This document shows positions 26,603 through 39,549 of a DNA stretch of 64,000 nt, piece by piece. The position numbers and the translations under genes were made by a program. This DNA is from Stutzerimonas stutzeri TS44. GTDB taxonomy: Bacteria; Pseudomonadota; Gammaproteobacteria; Pseudomonadales; Pseudomonadaceae. Every line of letters starts with the position of its first letter. The first letter of the stretch is position 1. Location of the stretch: assembly GCA_000263395.1 (NCBI GenBank), contig AJXE01000003.1, positions 186,001 to 250,000 on the forward strand, given 5' to 3'. Under the pieces are notes generated by a model that was given only the letters and a program-made list of their open reading frames with translations, did not search any database and had not been told where the DNA came from.

Positions 26603-27097
26603 ATGGACTGGTGGGATATCGTTATCCGGACGATTGCCGCGCAATTCGCGGACATTCCCGACCTGGAAGAGGCCGTGCGCATCGCCACGCGCCTGCTGCT
26701 CGCGGTCTTGCTGGGCGGCCTGCTCGGCTACGAGCGCGAGCTCAAACGCCGCGCCGCCGGCCTGCGCACGCACATGCTGGTGGCGCTCGGTGCCGCACTG
26801 TTCGTACTGGTGCCGGTGCAGGCTGGGGTGGAGGTTTCGCGGGTGATGCAGGGCATCATCACCGGCATCGGCTTCCTCGGTGCCGGGACGATCCTCAAGG
26901 GCACCTCCATCGAAGACGTGCAGGGGCTGACCACCGCCGCCAACATCTGGATGACGGCCGCCATCGGCGTCGCCGCCGGCCTCGGCTACGAGGCGAGCGC
27001 GGTGCTGGGTACCCTGCTGGCACTGCTGGTGCTGCTGCTCATGCCGGCGCTGGAACGCCATGCGACGCGCAAGCAGGACGATCCCCCTCCCTCCTGA
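26603..27097 (+). CDS. MgtC/SapB family membrane protein
   Basis: The 164-aa protein has four or five membrane helices and the MgtC signature: GGLLGYERELKRRAAGLRTH (about 39-58) and GIGFLGAGTILKG (about 91-103). MgtC proteins support growth in low Mg2+ and, in pathogens, modulate the F1Fo ATPase; this short form lacks the C-terminal soluble domain of Salmonella MgtC. No magnesium riboswitch or leader is evident upstream. Confidence 0.9.
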   Translation: MDWWDIVIRTIAAQFADIPDLEEAVRIATRLLLAVLLGGLLGYERELKRRAAGLRTHMLVALGAALFVLVPVQAGVEVSRVMQGIITGIGFLGAGTILKGTSIEDVQGLTTAANIWMTAAIGVAAGLGYEASAVLGTLLALLVLLLMPALERHATRKQDDPPPS

Positions 27098-27166
27098 CGA
27101 ACGCGCGAACGATGAAGCAGCCAGGGGGGTCGTAAATCAGACAGTCCGCGTCCCGGAGCCGAGAAC

Positions 27167-28537
27167 ATGCCCGCTGCCCGTCCCTGTTTGATCGCCACCA
27201 CCCTCGCCCTCGCCCTGGGCGGTTGCGGCGATACCGCGAAGACGCCGGTCGAAGCCGGCTATGGCCCTGATCCGGCGCTACCGGCGCCGAACAAGACGCT
27301 GCTGCCAACCGTCAACATCGCCCCCGCCAAGGGCTGGCCCGAAGGCGGCAAACCGCAGGCCGCACCCGGGCTGGAAGTCGTCGCGTTTGCTGACGATCTG
27401 AAGCATCCGCGCTGGATCCATGTGCTGCCCAATGGCGATGTGCTGGTCGCCGAAGCGGATGCCCCGCCCAAACCGGAAGGCAGCCAGGGCATCCGCGGCT
27501 GGATCATGAACAAGGTCATGGCCCGCGCCGGGTCGCGGACGCCGAGCGCCAATCGCATCACCCTGCTGCGCGACCGCGACGGTGACGGCCAGCCGGAACA
27601 ACGCAGCGTCTTTCTCGAAGGACTCAACTCGCCGTTCGGCATGGCCCTGGTCGACGACCAGCTGTACGTCGCCAATACCGACGCCCTGCTGCGTTTTCCC
27701 TACCGGGAAGGCGCCACGCGACTGGAGCTGGCCACCGGCGAGAAGGTCGTCGACCTGCCGGCGGGGCCGATCAACCACCACTGGACCAAGAACGTCATCG
27801 CCAGCCAGGATGGCACGCGGCTGTACGTCACCAGCGGCTCGAACAGCAACGTCGCGGAAAACGGCATGCAGGCCGAGGAAAACCGCGCTGCAATCCTCGA
27901 AGTCGACCCGCAGGCCAAGACCTTGCGCCTGTTCGCCTCGGGGCTGCGCAATCCCAACGGTCTGGCCTGGCAGCCCGACAGCGGCCAGCTGTGGACCACC
28001 GTCAACGAGCGCGACGAGATCGGCAGCGATCTGGTTCCCGACTACATGACCTCGGTACAGCAAGGCGGTTTCTACGGCTGGCCCTACAGCTATTACGGCC
28101 AGCACGTCGACCAGCGGGTCGAACCGCCGCGCCCGGACCTGGTCGCCAAAGCCATCGTGCCCGATTACGCGCTGGGCGCGCATACCGCCTCACTGGGCCT
28201 GGCCTTCTACGAGGGCAACCTGCTGCCCGAGCGCTACGCCGAGGGCGCCTTCGTCGGACAGCACGGTTCCTGGAACCGCAAGCCGCTGAGCGGCTACAAG
28301 GTGATCTTCGTGCCGTTTCGCGACGGTAAGCCCGCCGGGCCGGCCGAGGACGTGCTGACCGGTTTCGTCAACCCGGACGGCGAGGCGCTGGGGCGTCCGG
28401 TCGGCGTCGCGGTCGACCGTCGTGGGGCGCTGCTGGTGGCCGATGATGTCGGCAATATCATCTGGCGCGTGACACCGACCACGAGCCAAGACACGCGCGC
28501 GCAACCGCGCGAAGGAGGTCCCGATGCCCCGCGGTGA
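27167..28537 (+). CDS. PQQ-type sugar (sorbosone-like) dehydrogenase lipoprotein
   Basis: The 456-aa protein has a signal peptide ending LGGC, so it is predicted to be a lipoprotein. The mature domain is the six-bladed beta propeller of the soluble glucose/L-sorbosone dehydrogenase family: [19 protein letters not shown] (about 84-102), [31 protein letters not shown] and [15 protein letters not shown]. The family oxidises aldose sugars with PQQ in the periplasm; substrate and cofactor use are inferred. The final 14 bp overlap the next gene, whose AAGGAGGT ribosome-binding site lies inside this coding sequence. Confidence 0.88.
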   Translation: MPAARPCLIATTLALALGGCGDTAKTPVEAGYGPDPALPAPNKTLLPTVNIAPAKGWPEGGKPQAAPGLEVVAFADDLKHPRWIHVLPNGDVLVAEADAPPKPEGSQGIRGWIMNKVMARAGSRTPSANRITLLRDRDGDGQPEQRSVFLEGLNSPFGMALVDDQLYVANTDALLRFPYREGATRLELATGEKVVDLPAGPINHHWTKNVIASQDGTRLYVTSGSNSNVAENGMQAEENRAAILEVDPQAKTLRLFASGLRNPNGLAWQPDSGQLWTTVNERDEIGSDLVPDYMTSVQQGGFYGWPYSYYGQHVDQRVEPPRPDLVAKAIVPDYALGAHTASLGLAFYEGNLLPERYAEGAFVGQHGSWNRKPLSGYKVIFVPFRDGKPAGPAEDVLTGFVNPDGEALGRPVGVAVDRRGALLVADDVGNIIWRVTPTTSQDTRAQPREGGPDAPR

Positions 28538-28925
28538 CAAATCCAAATACACCGACAAGCAGCGGCGCAAGGCCGAACACATCGAGCAAAGCTACGAAGC
28601 GCGCGGTGTAGCACCAGAGGAAGCTGAAGCGCGCGCCTGGGCCACGGTCAACAAGCAATCCGGCGGCGGTGAGCGCAAGGGCGGCGCGGGCCGCAAGAAA
28701 AGCGAGACGGCCAAACGGGCCGATCGCAAGGACTCGGCACACCGAGCCGCGCAGACGCGCGCCGGTGACTCGCCCAATCGCGGCTCGGCGCGTCAGCATC
28801 GCAGCGGCACCAGCACTTCGCTCACCGAGATGACCCGCGACGAGCTGCTGCAGAAGGCCCGCGAACGCGACATCCGCGGCCGCTCGAAGATGCGCAAGGC
28901 CGAACTGCTGCGCGCATTGAGCTGA
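28524..28925 (+). CDS. Small basic protein with Rho N-terminal (SAP-like) domain
   Basis: The 133-aa protein is very rich in Lys, Arg, Ser and Gly up to about residue 95, and closes with a Rho_N helix-extended-loop-helix motif ([30 protein letters not shown], about 97-132). The N-terminal part ([31 protein letters not shown]) is the plasmid-stabilisation/ChaB-like helix pair often found in these proteins. Likely DNA- or RNA-binding. It overlaps the dehydrogenase gene by 14 bp and has a near-perfect AAGGAGGT. Confidence 0.8.
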   Translation: MPRGDKSKYTDKQRRKAEHIEQSYEARGVAPEEAEARAWATVNKQSGGGERKGGAGRKKSETAKRADRKDSAHRAAQTRAGDSPNRGSARQHRSGTSTSLTEMTRDELLQKARERDIRGRSKMRKAELLRALS

Positions 28926-28933
28926 GCGAACAC

Positions 28934-29128
28934 ATGCAAGCACCCGAACGCCCGATTACGCCCGATCCCGCCAGCAACCCAAAGCGCGAGGAGCCGGGCG
29001 AGCCGCTGCCGATCGACGATCCCGGCCAGGCGCCACCGGTCGAAAAGCCGCCTGCGCGCGAGCCGGGACCAGCAACGTATTTTCCACGGCATAAAAAAAG
29101 CCACCCGAAGGTGGCTCAAGAATACTAG
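28934..29128 (+). CDS. Proline-rich small hypothetical protein
   Basis: The 64-aa protein is proline- and acid-rich (ITPDPASNPKREEPGEPLP) and likely disordered. It starts 8 nt after the Rho_N gene. Its last codons and stop lie across the lpxC terminator of the opposite strand, so its 3' end is unusual; a family of Pro-rich small proteins occupies this kind of position in Pseudomonas, but I cannot name one. Confidence 0.6.
   Translation: MQAPERPITPDPASNPKREEPGEPLPIDDPGQAPPVEKPPAREPGPATYFPRHKKSHPKVAQEY
29093..29116 (-). terminator. Terminator of lpxC (end of the dcw cluster)
   Basis: On the minus strand AGCCACC-TTCG-GGTGGCT is followed by T7. It lies 27 nt past the lpxC stop. Confidence 0.9.
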
Positions 29129-29142
29129 GAAGGAGGTATCGC

Positions 29143-30075
<933 letters not shown>

Positions 30076-30108
30076 CTAGTTGCGAATTGTTTTCAACAAT
30101 TGCCGGCG

Positions 30109-30137
30109 ATAATAGCAGATGCCAACTTTGCTGAACA
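30109..30137 (-). promoter_or_regulatory. Candidate lpxC promoter (extended -10)
   Basis: In the ftsZ-lpxC gap the minus strand reads TGTTCA, 17 bp, then TGC-TATTAT, an extended -10 with a weak -35. A short perfect inverted repeat AATTGTT-TTC-AACAATT lies just downstream at about 30085-30101. Confidence 0.5.
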
Positions 30138-30168
30138 CCAATCACAACTATACTCCTGATAACTTCAA

Positions 30169-31353
30169 TCAATCGGCCTGACGACGCAGGAACGCCGGAA
30201 TATCCAGGTAATCCAGATCCTCTTGCGGGTTCAGTTTGGCGGCAGTAGCCGCGGCATGGGCCTGATTGCGCATGATGGTCGGGCGCTCCAGGTCACGGTA
30301 GTTGACTGCCACCTGCTCCTGACGCGGTGCAACCGGTGCGGACGGAGCAACCGAAGCCTGCAGGGTATTGTCCACGACCTTGACCGGCTTCTCATTACGC
30401 GGACCCAGGCCGGTGGCCACCACGGTCACGTGCAGTTCGTCGCGCATGTCCGGATCGATCACGGCGCCCACCTTGACGGTGGCTTCATCGGAAGCGAAGG
30501 CCTCAATGATCTCGCCGACCGCGGCGTATTCGCCCAGCGACAGATCCAGACCGGCGGTGATGTTCACCAGGATGCCGCGGGCGCCCTGCAGATTGACGTC
30601 TTCCAGCAGCGGGTTGCGGATCGCCGCCTCGGTGGCCTCGCGCGCACGGTTCGGGCCGGTGGCGCAGCCAGTGCCCATCATCGCCATGCCCATCTCGCCC
30701 ATGACGGTCTTGACGTCGGCGAAGTCGACGTTCATCAGGCCCGGACGCTGCATGATGTCGGAAATGCCGCGCACGGCGCCGGTCAGCACGTCGTCAGCCT
30801 TGGCGAAGGCGGACAGCAGGCTGGCGTCCTTGCCGAGGATGGTCAGCAGTTTCTCGTTGGGGATGGTGATCAGCGAATCGACGCACTCGGACAGCGCGCG
30901 GATGCCTTCGTCGGCCACCTGCATGCGGCGACGGCCCTCGAACGGGAACGGACGGGTAACCACGGCGACGGTGAGGATGCCCATTTCCTTGGCCACCGAA
31001 GCGATGATCGGCGCAGCGCCGGTACCGGTACCGCCACCCATGCCGGTGGTGATGAACACCATGTCGGCACCTTCGAGCACCTCGGCGATGCGCTCACGAT
31101 CTTCCATCGCCGCCTGACGGCCGATGTCCGGATTGGTGCCGGCGCCCAGGCCCTTGGTGATGGCCGAACCGAGCTGCAGCACGGTGCGCGCCTCGATCTT
31201 CTTCAGCGCCTGCGCATCGGTGTTGGCACAGATGAATTCCACGCCCTCGACGTTGTTGCGCACCATGTGGTTGACGGCGTTGCCGCCGCCACCGCCAACG
31301 CCGATGACCTTGATGACTGCACTCTGCGGGGTATGATCTACGAGTTCGAACAT
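30169..31353 (-). CDS. ftsZ: Cell division tubulin FtsZ
   Basis: The 394-aa GTPase forms the division ring at midcell. The tubulin signature GGGTGTG is at 106-112 and the T7-loop region NVDFADVKTVM near 205. The C-terminal conserved tail that binds FtsA and ZipA is present (LDYLDIPAFLRRQ), after a variable linker. It follows ftsA by 47 bp and is last but one in the cluster. Confidence 0.99.
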   Translation of the reverse strand: MFELVDHTPQSAVIKVIGVGGGGGNAVNHMVRNNVEGVEFICANTDAQALKKIEARTVLQLGSAITKGLGAGTNPDIGRQAAMEDRERIAEVLEGADMVFITTGMGGGTGTGAAPIIASVAKEMGILTVAVVTRPFPFEGRRRMQVADEGIRALSECVDSLITIPNEKLLTILGKDASLLSAFAKADDVLTGAVRGISDIMQRPGLMNVDFADVKTVMGEMGMAMMGTGCATGPNRAREATEAAIRNPLLEDVNLQGARGILVNITAGLDLSLGEYAAVGEIIEAFASDEATVKVGAVIDPDMRDELHVTVVATGLGPRNEKPVKVVDNTLQASVAPSAPVAPRQEQVAVNYRDLERPTIMRNQAHAAATAAKLNPQEDLDYLDIPAFLRRQAD

Positions 31354-31400
31354 GGCCCTTTCTCCTTCCAGCTTTCTAGTTTTGGGTTGCCGCGTACTGC

Positions 31401-32648
31401 TTAGAAATTGCCCTGGATCCAGCCCTTGAACCGATCCAGGACAGATGTTTTGGGTTCTTCATTCAGGCTGCCGGTACCACGCGGGCCGGCGCCTTCGACC
31501 TGCTTCTGCACGCCGTAGAGCAACAGGCCAACGCCCGTCGCATAGATCGGGTTGCGCACCACATCATTCAGGCCCTTGACCGTATGCGGCACGCCCAGGC
31601 GTACCGGCATGTGGAAAATTTCCTCGGCCAGCTCGACCGCGCCTTCCATCTTCGACGTACCGCCAGTGAGCACGATGCCGGCCGGCACCAGGTCTTCGTA
31701 ACCGCTGCGCCGCAGCTCGGCCTGGATCAGGGTGAACAGCTCGTCGTAGCGCGGCTCGACCACTTCGGCCAGGGCCTGGCGCGACAACTCGCGCGGCGGA
31801 CGATCGCCGACGCTCGGCACCTTGATGGTTTCGCCGGCGCCGGCCAGCTTGGCCAGCGCGCAGGCGTAGCGGATCTTGATTTCCTCGGCGTACTGCGTGG
31901 GGGTACGCAGGGCCATCGCGATGTCGTTGGTGACCTGGTCGCCGGCGATCGGGATCACTGCCGTGTGGCGAATCGCGCCTTCGGTGAAGATGCAGATATC
32001 GGTGGTACCGCCGCCGATGTCGACCAGACACACGCCCAGCTCCTTCTCGTCGTCGGTCAGCACCGAATGGGCAGAGGCCAGCTGCTCGAGGATGATGTCG
32101 TCAACCTCCAGGCCGCAGCGGCGCACGCATTTCTCGATGTTCTGCGCGGCATTCACGGCGCAGGTCACCACGTGCACCTTGGCCTCCAGGCGCACGCCGG
32201 ACATGCCCAGCGGCTCGCGCACGCCCTCCTGGTTGTCGATCACGTAGTCCTGCGGCAGCGTGTGCAGCACGCGCTGGTCGGCCGGAATCGCCACCGCCTG
32301 GGCGGCATCGAGCACGCGCTCGAGGTCGGCGCTGCTGACCTCGCGGTCGCGGATGGCGACGATGCCGTGCGAATTCAGGCTGCGGATATGGTTGCCGGCC
32401 AGGCCGACGAAGGCCGAGTGGATGCGGCAGCCGGCCATCAGCTGGGCTTCCTCGATGGCACGCTGGATCGACTGCACGGTGGACTCGATGTTCACTACCA
32501 CGCCCTTCTTCAGGCCGCGGGACGGGTGAGTGCCGATGCCGACGATTTCCAGATCGCCGTCGGCCGTGACCTCGCCCACCAGCGCGACCACCTTGGAGGT
32601 GCCGATATCGAGACCGACGATCATCTTGCCGCTTTGCACGCTAGACAT
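31401..32648 (-). CDS. ftsA: Cell division protein FtsA
   Basis: The 415-aa actin-like protein tethers FtsZ to the membrane. The start at 32648 (MSSVQSGKMIVGLDIGTS) is preferred because GAGG lies at proper spacing from it, whereas the ATG three codons earlier sits directly on the ribosome-binding site. The nucleotide motifs are GLDIGTSK at the N-terminus and VDIGGGTTDI near 205. The C-terminal amphipathic helix FDRFKGWIQGNF-like segment (VLDRFKGWIQGNF) is the membrane anchor. Confidence 0.97.
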   Translation of the reverse strand: MSSVQSGKMIVGLDIGTSKVVALVGEVTADGDLEIVGIGTHPSRGLKKGVVVNIESTVQSIQRAIEEAQLMAGCRIHSAFVGLAGNHIRSLNSHGIVAIRDREVSSADLERVLDAAQAVAIPADQRVLHTLPQDYVIDNQEGVREPLGMSGVRLEAKVHVVTCAVNAAQNIEKCVRRCGLEVDDIILEQLASAHSVLTDDEKELGVCLVDIGGGTTDICIFTEGAIRHTAVIPIAGDQVTNDIAMALRTPTQYAEEIKIRYACALAKLAGAGETIKVPSVGDRPPRELSRQALAEVVEPRYDELFTLIQAELRRSGYEDLVPAGIVLTGGTSKMEGAVELAEEIFHMPVRLGVPHTVKGLNDVVRNPIYATGVGLLLYGVQKQVEGAGPRGTGSLNEEPKTSVLDRFKGWIQGNF

Positions 32649-32660
32649 GTGTTTCATTCC

Positions 32661-33518
32661 TCAATTCTTCGCCGCGACGGTCACGTCCGTCGCGGTCGGG
32701 ATCGGCTCGCGCCAGGCCACGGCGAGGCCGTTGGCGTAGCGCAGGTCGATCCGTGCAATGTTTTCGCTTTGTGCCTGCAACGCCTTTTGATAGATGGCAT
32801 TGAAGCGACGCATTTTTTCCACCACGTGGTCCCGGCCCAGCAGCAGCTCGATGCCCTGGCTGGTGGTCAGGAACCAGCTGCCGCGCTCGCGCAGCTCCAG
32901 ACTCGCGATGGAGAAGCCCAGCGGCCGCAACATCTGGCTGAGCATCTGGTACTGCTGCATGACCCTCTGCTGAGCCCGCTTCGGACCATGCAATTGCGGC
33001 AAGTGTTCATAATGATTGAGGTTATTCGGCGCAAAAGCCTGCCCGCGGTTGTTCAGCAGCGCTTCGCCGCCCCAACGGGCGACCGGCAGCTGTTCCTCGA
33101 GATTCACCTGCACCTGGTCCGGCCATACGCGGCGCACCTCCACATGGGCGATCCACGGCATCTGCTCGAGATCGTGACGCATGCCGTTCAGATCGACCTT
33201 GAAGAAACTCGCCTCGACGAACGGCGCAATGCGCTGCTGCACCGCCTCGCGCGCCACGTAGCTCAGCTCACCCTGCACGCTGACCTTGGCGATCGGCCGG
33301 TCGGCGTAGGGCAGCAGGCGCTCGCCCAGCTCGTACAGACCGAACGCCAGACCGACGAGCAACAGCGGCCAGACGGCGCGCTTGAGCCCCGTCAGATTCG
33401 GCCGCGGCAGCCGTGCGGACAGCGGCTCGCGGGCCACCAGCCGGCTGGCCCCACGCGGCGCCGGCTTGCGCAGCGCACGGCCGCCCCCCGGTTGCGAGTG
33501 ACGCAGCGTGGTGATCAT
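32661..33518 (-). CDS. ftsQ: Cell division protein FtsQ
   Basis: The 285-aa bitopic inner-membrane protein has a basic cytoplasmic N-terminus, one membrane helix (about 48-65, [16 protein letters not shown]), a POTRA domain (about 75-145, [13 protein letters not shown]) and a periplasmic beta domain. It joins FtsL and FtsB in the divisome. A single base separates it from ddlB upstream and 12 bp from ftsA downstream. Confidence 0.95.
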   Translation of the reverse strand: MITTLRHSQPGGGRALRKPAPRGASRLVAREPLSARLPRPNLTGLKRAVWPLLLVGLAFGLYELGERLLPYADRPIAKVSVQGELSYVAREAVQQRIAPFVEASFFKVDLNGMRHDLEQMPWIAHVEVRRVWPDQVQVNLEEQLPVARWGGEALLNNRGQAFAPNNLNHYEHLPQLHGPKRAQQRVMQQYQMLSQMLRPLGFSIASLELRERGSWFLTTSQGIELLLGRDHVVEKMRRFNAIYQKALQAQSENIARIDLRYANGLAVAWREPIPTATDVTVAAKN

Positions 33519-33519
33519 C

Positions 33520-35913
<2,394 letters not shown>

Positions 35914-35921
<8 letters not shown>

Positions 35922-36984
35922 TGGCCACCTCCAGGCAGATATTGACGACGCGCCGCGTCGCATCGGGTCGCGCCAGCCGGCGAGCGGTGGCGCCCATGAC
36001 CTTGAGTTTTTCCGGGTACATCAGTACCTCTTCAAGCTGCTCGGCGAGGGCGGCAGCATCGGTCTTGGCTTGCGGCAGAAGGACGGCCGCGCCCTCCTTC
36101 GCCAGATATTCGGCATTGCGCGTCTGGTGGTCGTCGATGGCGTGCGGCAGCGGCAGCAGAAACGACGGCAGGCCGGCGGCGGCCAGTTCGCAGACGGTCA
36201 GCGCGCCGGCGCGGCAGATCACCAGATCGGCCCAGGCATAGGCGCGCGCCATGTCCTTGATGAACGGCGCCACTTCGGCGACGACGCCGGCTTCGGCGTA
36301 ACGCCCGGTAGTGATGTCGGCGTGCTGCTTGCCGGCCTGGTGGAACACCTCCGGACGCAGCTCGCCCGGCACACGCGCCAGCGCGGCGGGCAATAGCTTG
36401 TTCAGCGGTTCGGCACCCAGGCTGCCGCCGAGCACCAGCAGGCGCGGGCGGCGGTTGACCAGGACATCGCGTGGCGTCTCGAGGAACAGCTCCTCGCGCA
36501 CCGGATTGCCGGTGGTGCGACGCTTGTCGCTGGCCTTGAACGTATCCGGGAATGCCTCGCAGACACGTCGCGACAGCGGCGCCAGGCTGCGGTTAGCGGT
36601 CCCGGCGACGGCGTTCTGCTCGTGGATAATCAACGGCACGCCGGCGAGCCAGGCCGCCAGGCCGCCCGGGCCGGTGACATAGCCGCCCAGGCCGAGCACG
36701 CAGACCGGTTTCAGTTCGCGGATGATCCGCCGCGCCTGCAGCAGCGAGCGCACCAGCTGCAGCGGCGCCTTGAGCAGGGCCATGAGGTTCTTGCCACGCA
36801 GTCCGCTGACCTGAATCAGATGCAGTGGCAGTCCGGCGGCCGGCACCAGTTCGTTCTCGATGCCACGCGGCGTACCCAGCCAGTGCACGGCATAGCCGCG
36901 CGCCTGGAATTCGCGGGCGCAGGCCAGCGCCGGGAACACGTGGCCACCGGTGCCACCGGCCATGATCAGTACGTTAGCGGCCAC
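35914..36984 (-). CDS. murG: UDP-GlcNAc transferase, lipid II synthesis
   Basis: The 356-aa GT28 glycosyltransferase converts lipid I to lipid II at the inner membrane. A GTG start at 36984 is chosen: it has GGAGG at 6-7 nt and gives [15 protein letters not shown], which matches the family N-terminus, while the longer frame to 37041 would overlap ftsW by 68 bp. The donor-binding part is [17 protein letters not shown] near 245. It overlaps ftsW by 11 bp. Confidence 0.95.
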
Positions 36985-38200
36985 GGGCGACCTCCTTGGC
37001 GGCTGGCGCCTCCTCGAAGTCCGCTTCGCTGAACTCGACATCCTCGCTGCCGAGCACCGTGCGGCTTTCCCACTCGATACGCAGCAACAACGCCATGCTC
37101 GCGCAGGTCACCACCAGCGAGCTGCCGCCATAACTGAGAAATGGCAGCGTCAGCCCCTTGGTCGGCAACAGGCCGACGTTCACCCCGACATTGATGAGGA
37201 ATTGCCCCAGCCAGAGGAAGGCCATGCCCCAGGCGACGTAGGCGGCGAAGAACTGCCGCGCCTTCTCGGCCTGCAGGCCGATGTACAGCGCGCGCACGCC
37301 GACGAAGGCAAACAGCGCGATGGTCAGCAGCGCGCCGACCATGCCCAGTTCCTCGGCCAGCACGGAGAACACGAAGTCGGTGTGCGCCTCGGGCAGGTAG
37401 AACTGCTTCTGCACGCTGTTGCCCAGCCCGACGCCGAACCATTCGCCGCGGCCGAAGGCGATCAGCGCCTGGGTCAGCTGGTAGCCGGCGCCGTACTGGT
37501 CGGCCCACGGATCGGTGAAGGTGATCAGGCGCTGCAGGCGATATTCCTGCGTCTGTACCAGCACGAACACCGCGCCGACCGCCGCGATGACCAGCAGGCT
37601 GAAGCGGATCAGGCCGACACCACCGAGGAACAGCATGGCCACCGCCGAGCCCATCATCACCACGGTGGCGCCGAAGTCCGGCTCCATCAGCAGCAGGAAG
37701 GCCATCGGCAGCAGCACCAGGAACGGCTTGGCGAAGCCCCAGAAACTCTCGCGCACCTCTTCCTGGCGGCGCACCAGATAGCCGGCGAGATAGATCACCA
37801 CGAACACCTTGGCCAGCTCGGACGGCTGCACGTTGAACGCGCCGAAACCGATCCAGCGCATCGAACCGTTCACTTCACGGCCAATACCGGGGATCAGCAC
37901 CAGGATCAGCAGACCGAAGGCCGCCAGCAGCAGCATCCAGTCCAGCCGCTGCCAGGTCGAAACCGGCACCAGCAACATCATCCCGGCGGCGCCCAGGCCG
38001 AGTACGACGTACACCATGTGGCGGGTCATGTGATACAGCGCGTTGCCCGAATTCACCGCTGCCACTTCGGACGAGGCCGAGGTGATCATCACCAACCCGA
38101 GGCCGAGCAGCGCCAGGCAGCCAGCCAGCATCGGGAAATCCAGATCCAGGCCGCGAGGACCGAACAGCGGTGAAGGCGCACCACGCAGGAAGGCGAGCAT
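36974..38200 (-). CDS. ftsW: Lipid II polymerase FtsW (SEDS family)
   Basis: The 408-aa protein has about ten membrane helices and the SEDS features GSMRWIGFGAFNVQPSE (about 110-126) and the catalytic region with Asp in the extracytoplasmic loop. FtsW polymerises septal glycan with FtsI. It overlaps murD by one base (ATGA-type junction). Confidence 0.97.
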   Translation of the reverse strand: MLAFLRGAPSPLFGPRGLDLDFPMLAGCLALLGLGLVMITSASSEVAAVNSGNALYHMTRHMVYVVLGLGAAGMMLLVPVSTWQRLDWMLLLAAFGLLILVLIPGIGREVNGSMRWIGFGAFNVQPSELAKVFVVIYLAGYLVRRQEEVRESFWGFAKPFLVLLPMAFLLLMEPDFGATVVMMGSAVAMLFLGGVGLIRFSLLVIAAVGAVFVLVQTQEYRLQRLITFTDPWADQYGAGYQLTQALIAFGRGEWFGVGLGNSVQKQFYLPEAHTDFVFSVLAEELGMVGALLTIALFAFVGVRALYIGLQAEKARQFFAAYVAWGMAFLWLGQFLINVGVNVGLLPTKGLTLPFLSYGGSSLVVTCASMALLLRIEWESRTVLGSEDVEFSEADFEEAPAAKEVARGR

Positions 38201-39543
38201 CAGACGAGCGCCTCCACCGCGGCGGCGAACAGGCGGCCGCGCTCCTCGAAGTTCTTGAACATGTCCAGGCTGGCACAGGCCGGCGACAGCAGCACCGCAT
38301 CGCCAGCCGTGGCGCAGGCCGCGGCCTGCTGCACGGCCTCTTCCAGCGTGCGCACGCGCAGCAGCGGCGCGGCGCCGTCCAGCGCGGCGGCCAGCACGTC
38401 GGCATCGCGCCCGAGCAGAACGACCGCACGGCAGTAGCGCGCCACCGGTGCGTGCAGGGCGGAAAAGTCCGCGCCCTTGCCGTCGCCACCGGCGATCAGC
38501 ACCAGCTTGCCGGCGATATCGGCACCCAGCCCGTCGATAGCCGCCAGCGCAGCGCCGACATTGGTGGCCTTGGAGTCATCGTAGAACGCCACGCCGCCGC
38601 GCTCGCCGACCCACTGGCAGCGGTGTGCCAGACCGGCGAACGAACGCAGCGTCTGCAGCATCGCGTCGAACGGCAGGCCGACCGCATGCCCCAGCGCCAG
38701 CGCCGCCAGTGCATTGGCCTGGTTGTGTGCGCCACGAATCTTCAGATCGCCGACCGGCATCAGCGCCTCGAACTGGAACGCCAGGTACTTCTCGCCGCAC
38801 TCCTCGAACAGGCCGAAGCCCTTGAAATCCGGCTTGCCGAGGCCGAACGACCAGACCGGCACGTCCTCGCCAATCAGCGGGCGGCTCAGGCGGTCGTCAC
38901 GGTTGATCACGACCTGCCGCGCGCCGCGGAAAATACGGTGCTTGGCCTGATGGTAGGCCGGCAGCCCGCTGTAGCGATCCATATGGTCTTCGCTGACGTT
39001 CAGGCAGGTGGCGACCTCGGCGTTCAGCTGGTCGGTGGTTTCCAGCTGGAAGCTCGACAGTTCCAGCACATACAACTCGACCTCATCATCCAGCAGATCG
39101 AGCGCCGGCGTGCCCAGGTTGCCGCCCACGGCGGCCTTGCGGCCGGCCGCCGCTGCCATCTCGCCGACCAGCGTGGTCACGGTGCTCTTGGCGTTGGAGC
39201 CGGTGATGGCAATGATCGGGGCTTTCGCTTCACGGGCGAACAGGTCGATATCGCCGGAGAGCTTCACGCCGCGCGCGGCAGCGGCCTGCAACGCCGGGGT
39301 AGCAATGGCCAGGCCGGGGCTGACCAGCAGTTCGCTGGCGCGGCAGAGGAATTCGACGTCCAACTCGCCGCAGCGCACTTCCACGCCCGGGTACTGCGCC
39401 TTGAGCGTGGCCAGCTCCGGCGGATTCGCGCGCGTGTCGGCGACCGCGAACGGCAGACCGCGACGCGCCAGATGGCGAACCACGGACATGCCGCTCTTGC
39501 CGAGACCGACAACGATGCGGAATTGGTCGGAAGCGATCAGCAC
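38200..39543 (-). CDS. murD: UDP-N-acetylmuramoyl-L-alanine--D-glutamate ligase
   Basis: The 447-aa Mur ligase adds D-Glu. The ATP P-loop reads GSNAKSTVTTL (about 115-125) and the Mur signature SSFQLETTDQLN follows. It starts 6 bp after mraY. Cytoplasmic. Confidence 0.97.
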   Translation of the reverse strand: MLIASDQFRIVVGLGKSGMSVVRHLARRGLPFAVADTRANPPELATLKAQYPGVEVRCGELDVEFLCRASELLVSPGLAIATPALQAAAARGVKLSGDIDLFAREAKAPIIAITGSNAKSTVTTLVGEMAAAAGRKAAVGGNLGTPALDLLDDEVELYVLELSSFQLETTDQLNAEVATCLNVSEDHMDRYSGLPAYHQAKHRIFRGARQVVINRDDRLSRPLIGEDVPVWSFGLGKPDFKGFGLFEECGEKYLAFQFEALMPVGDLKIRGAHNQANALAALALGHAVGLPFDAMLQTLRSFAGLAHRCQWVGERGGVAFYDDSKATNVGAALAAIDGLGADIAGKLVLIAGGDGKGADFSALHAPVARYCRAVVLLGRDADVLAAALDGAAPLLRVRTLEEAVQQAAACATAGDAVLLSPACASLDMFKNFEERGRLFAAAVEALV

Positions 39544-39549
39544 TCTTTA

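Noticed and set aside
31401-32657. Earlier ftsA start at 32657
   Set aside because: That ATG touches its own ribosome-binding sequence with no spacer; the ATG at 32648 is properly spaced and matches the family N-terminus.
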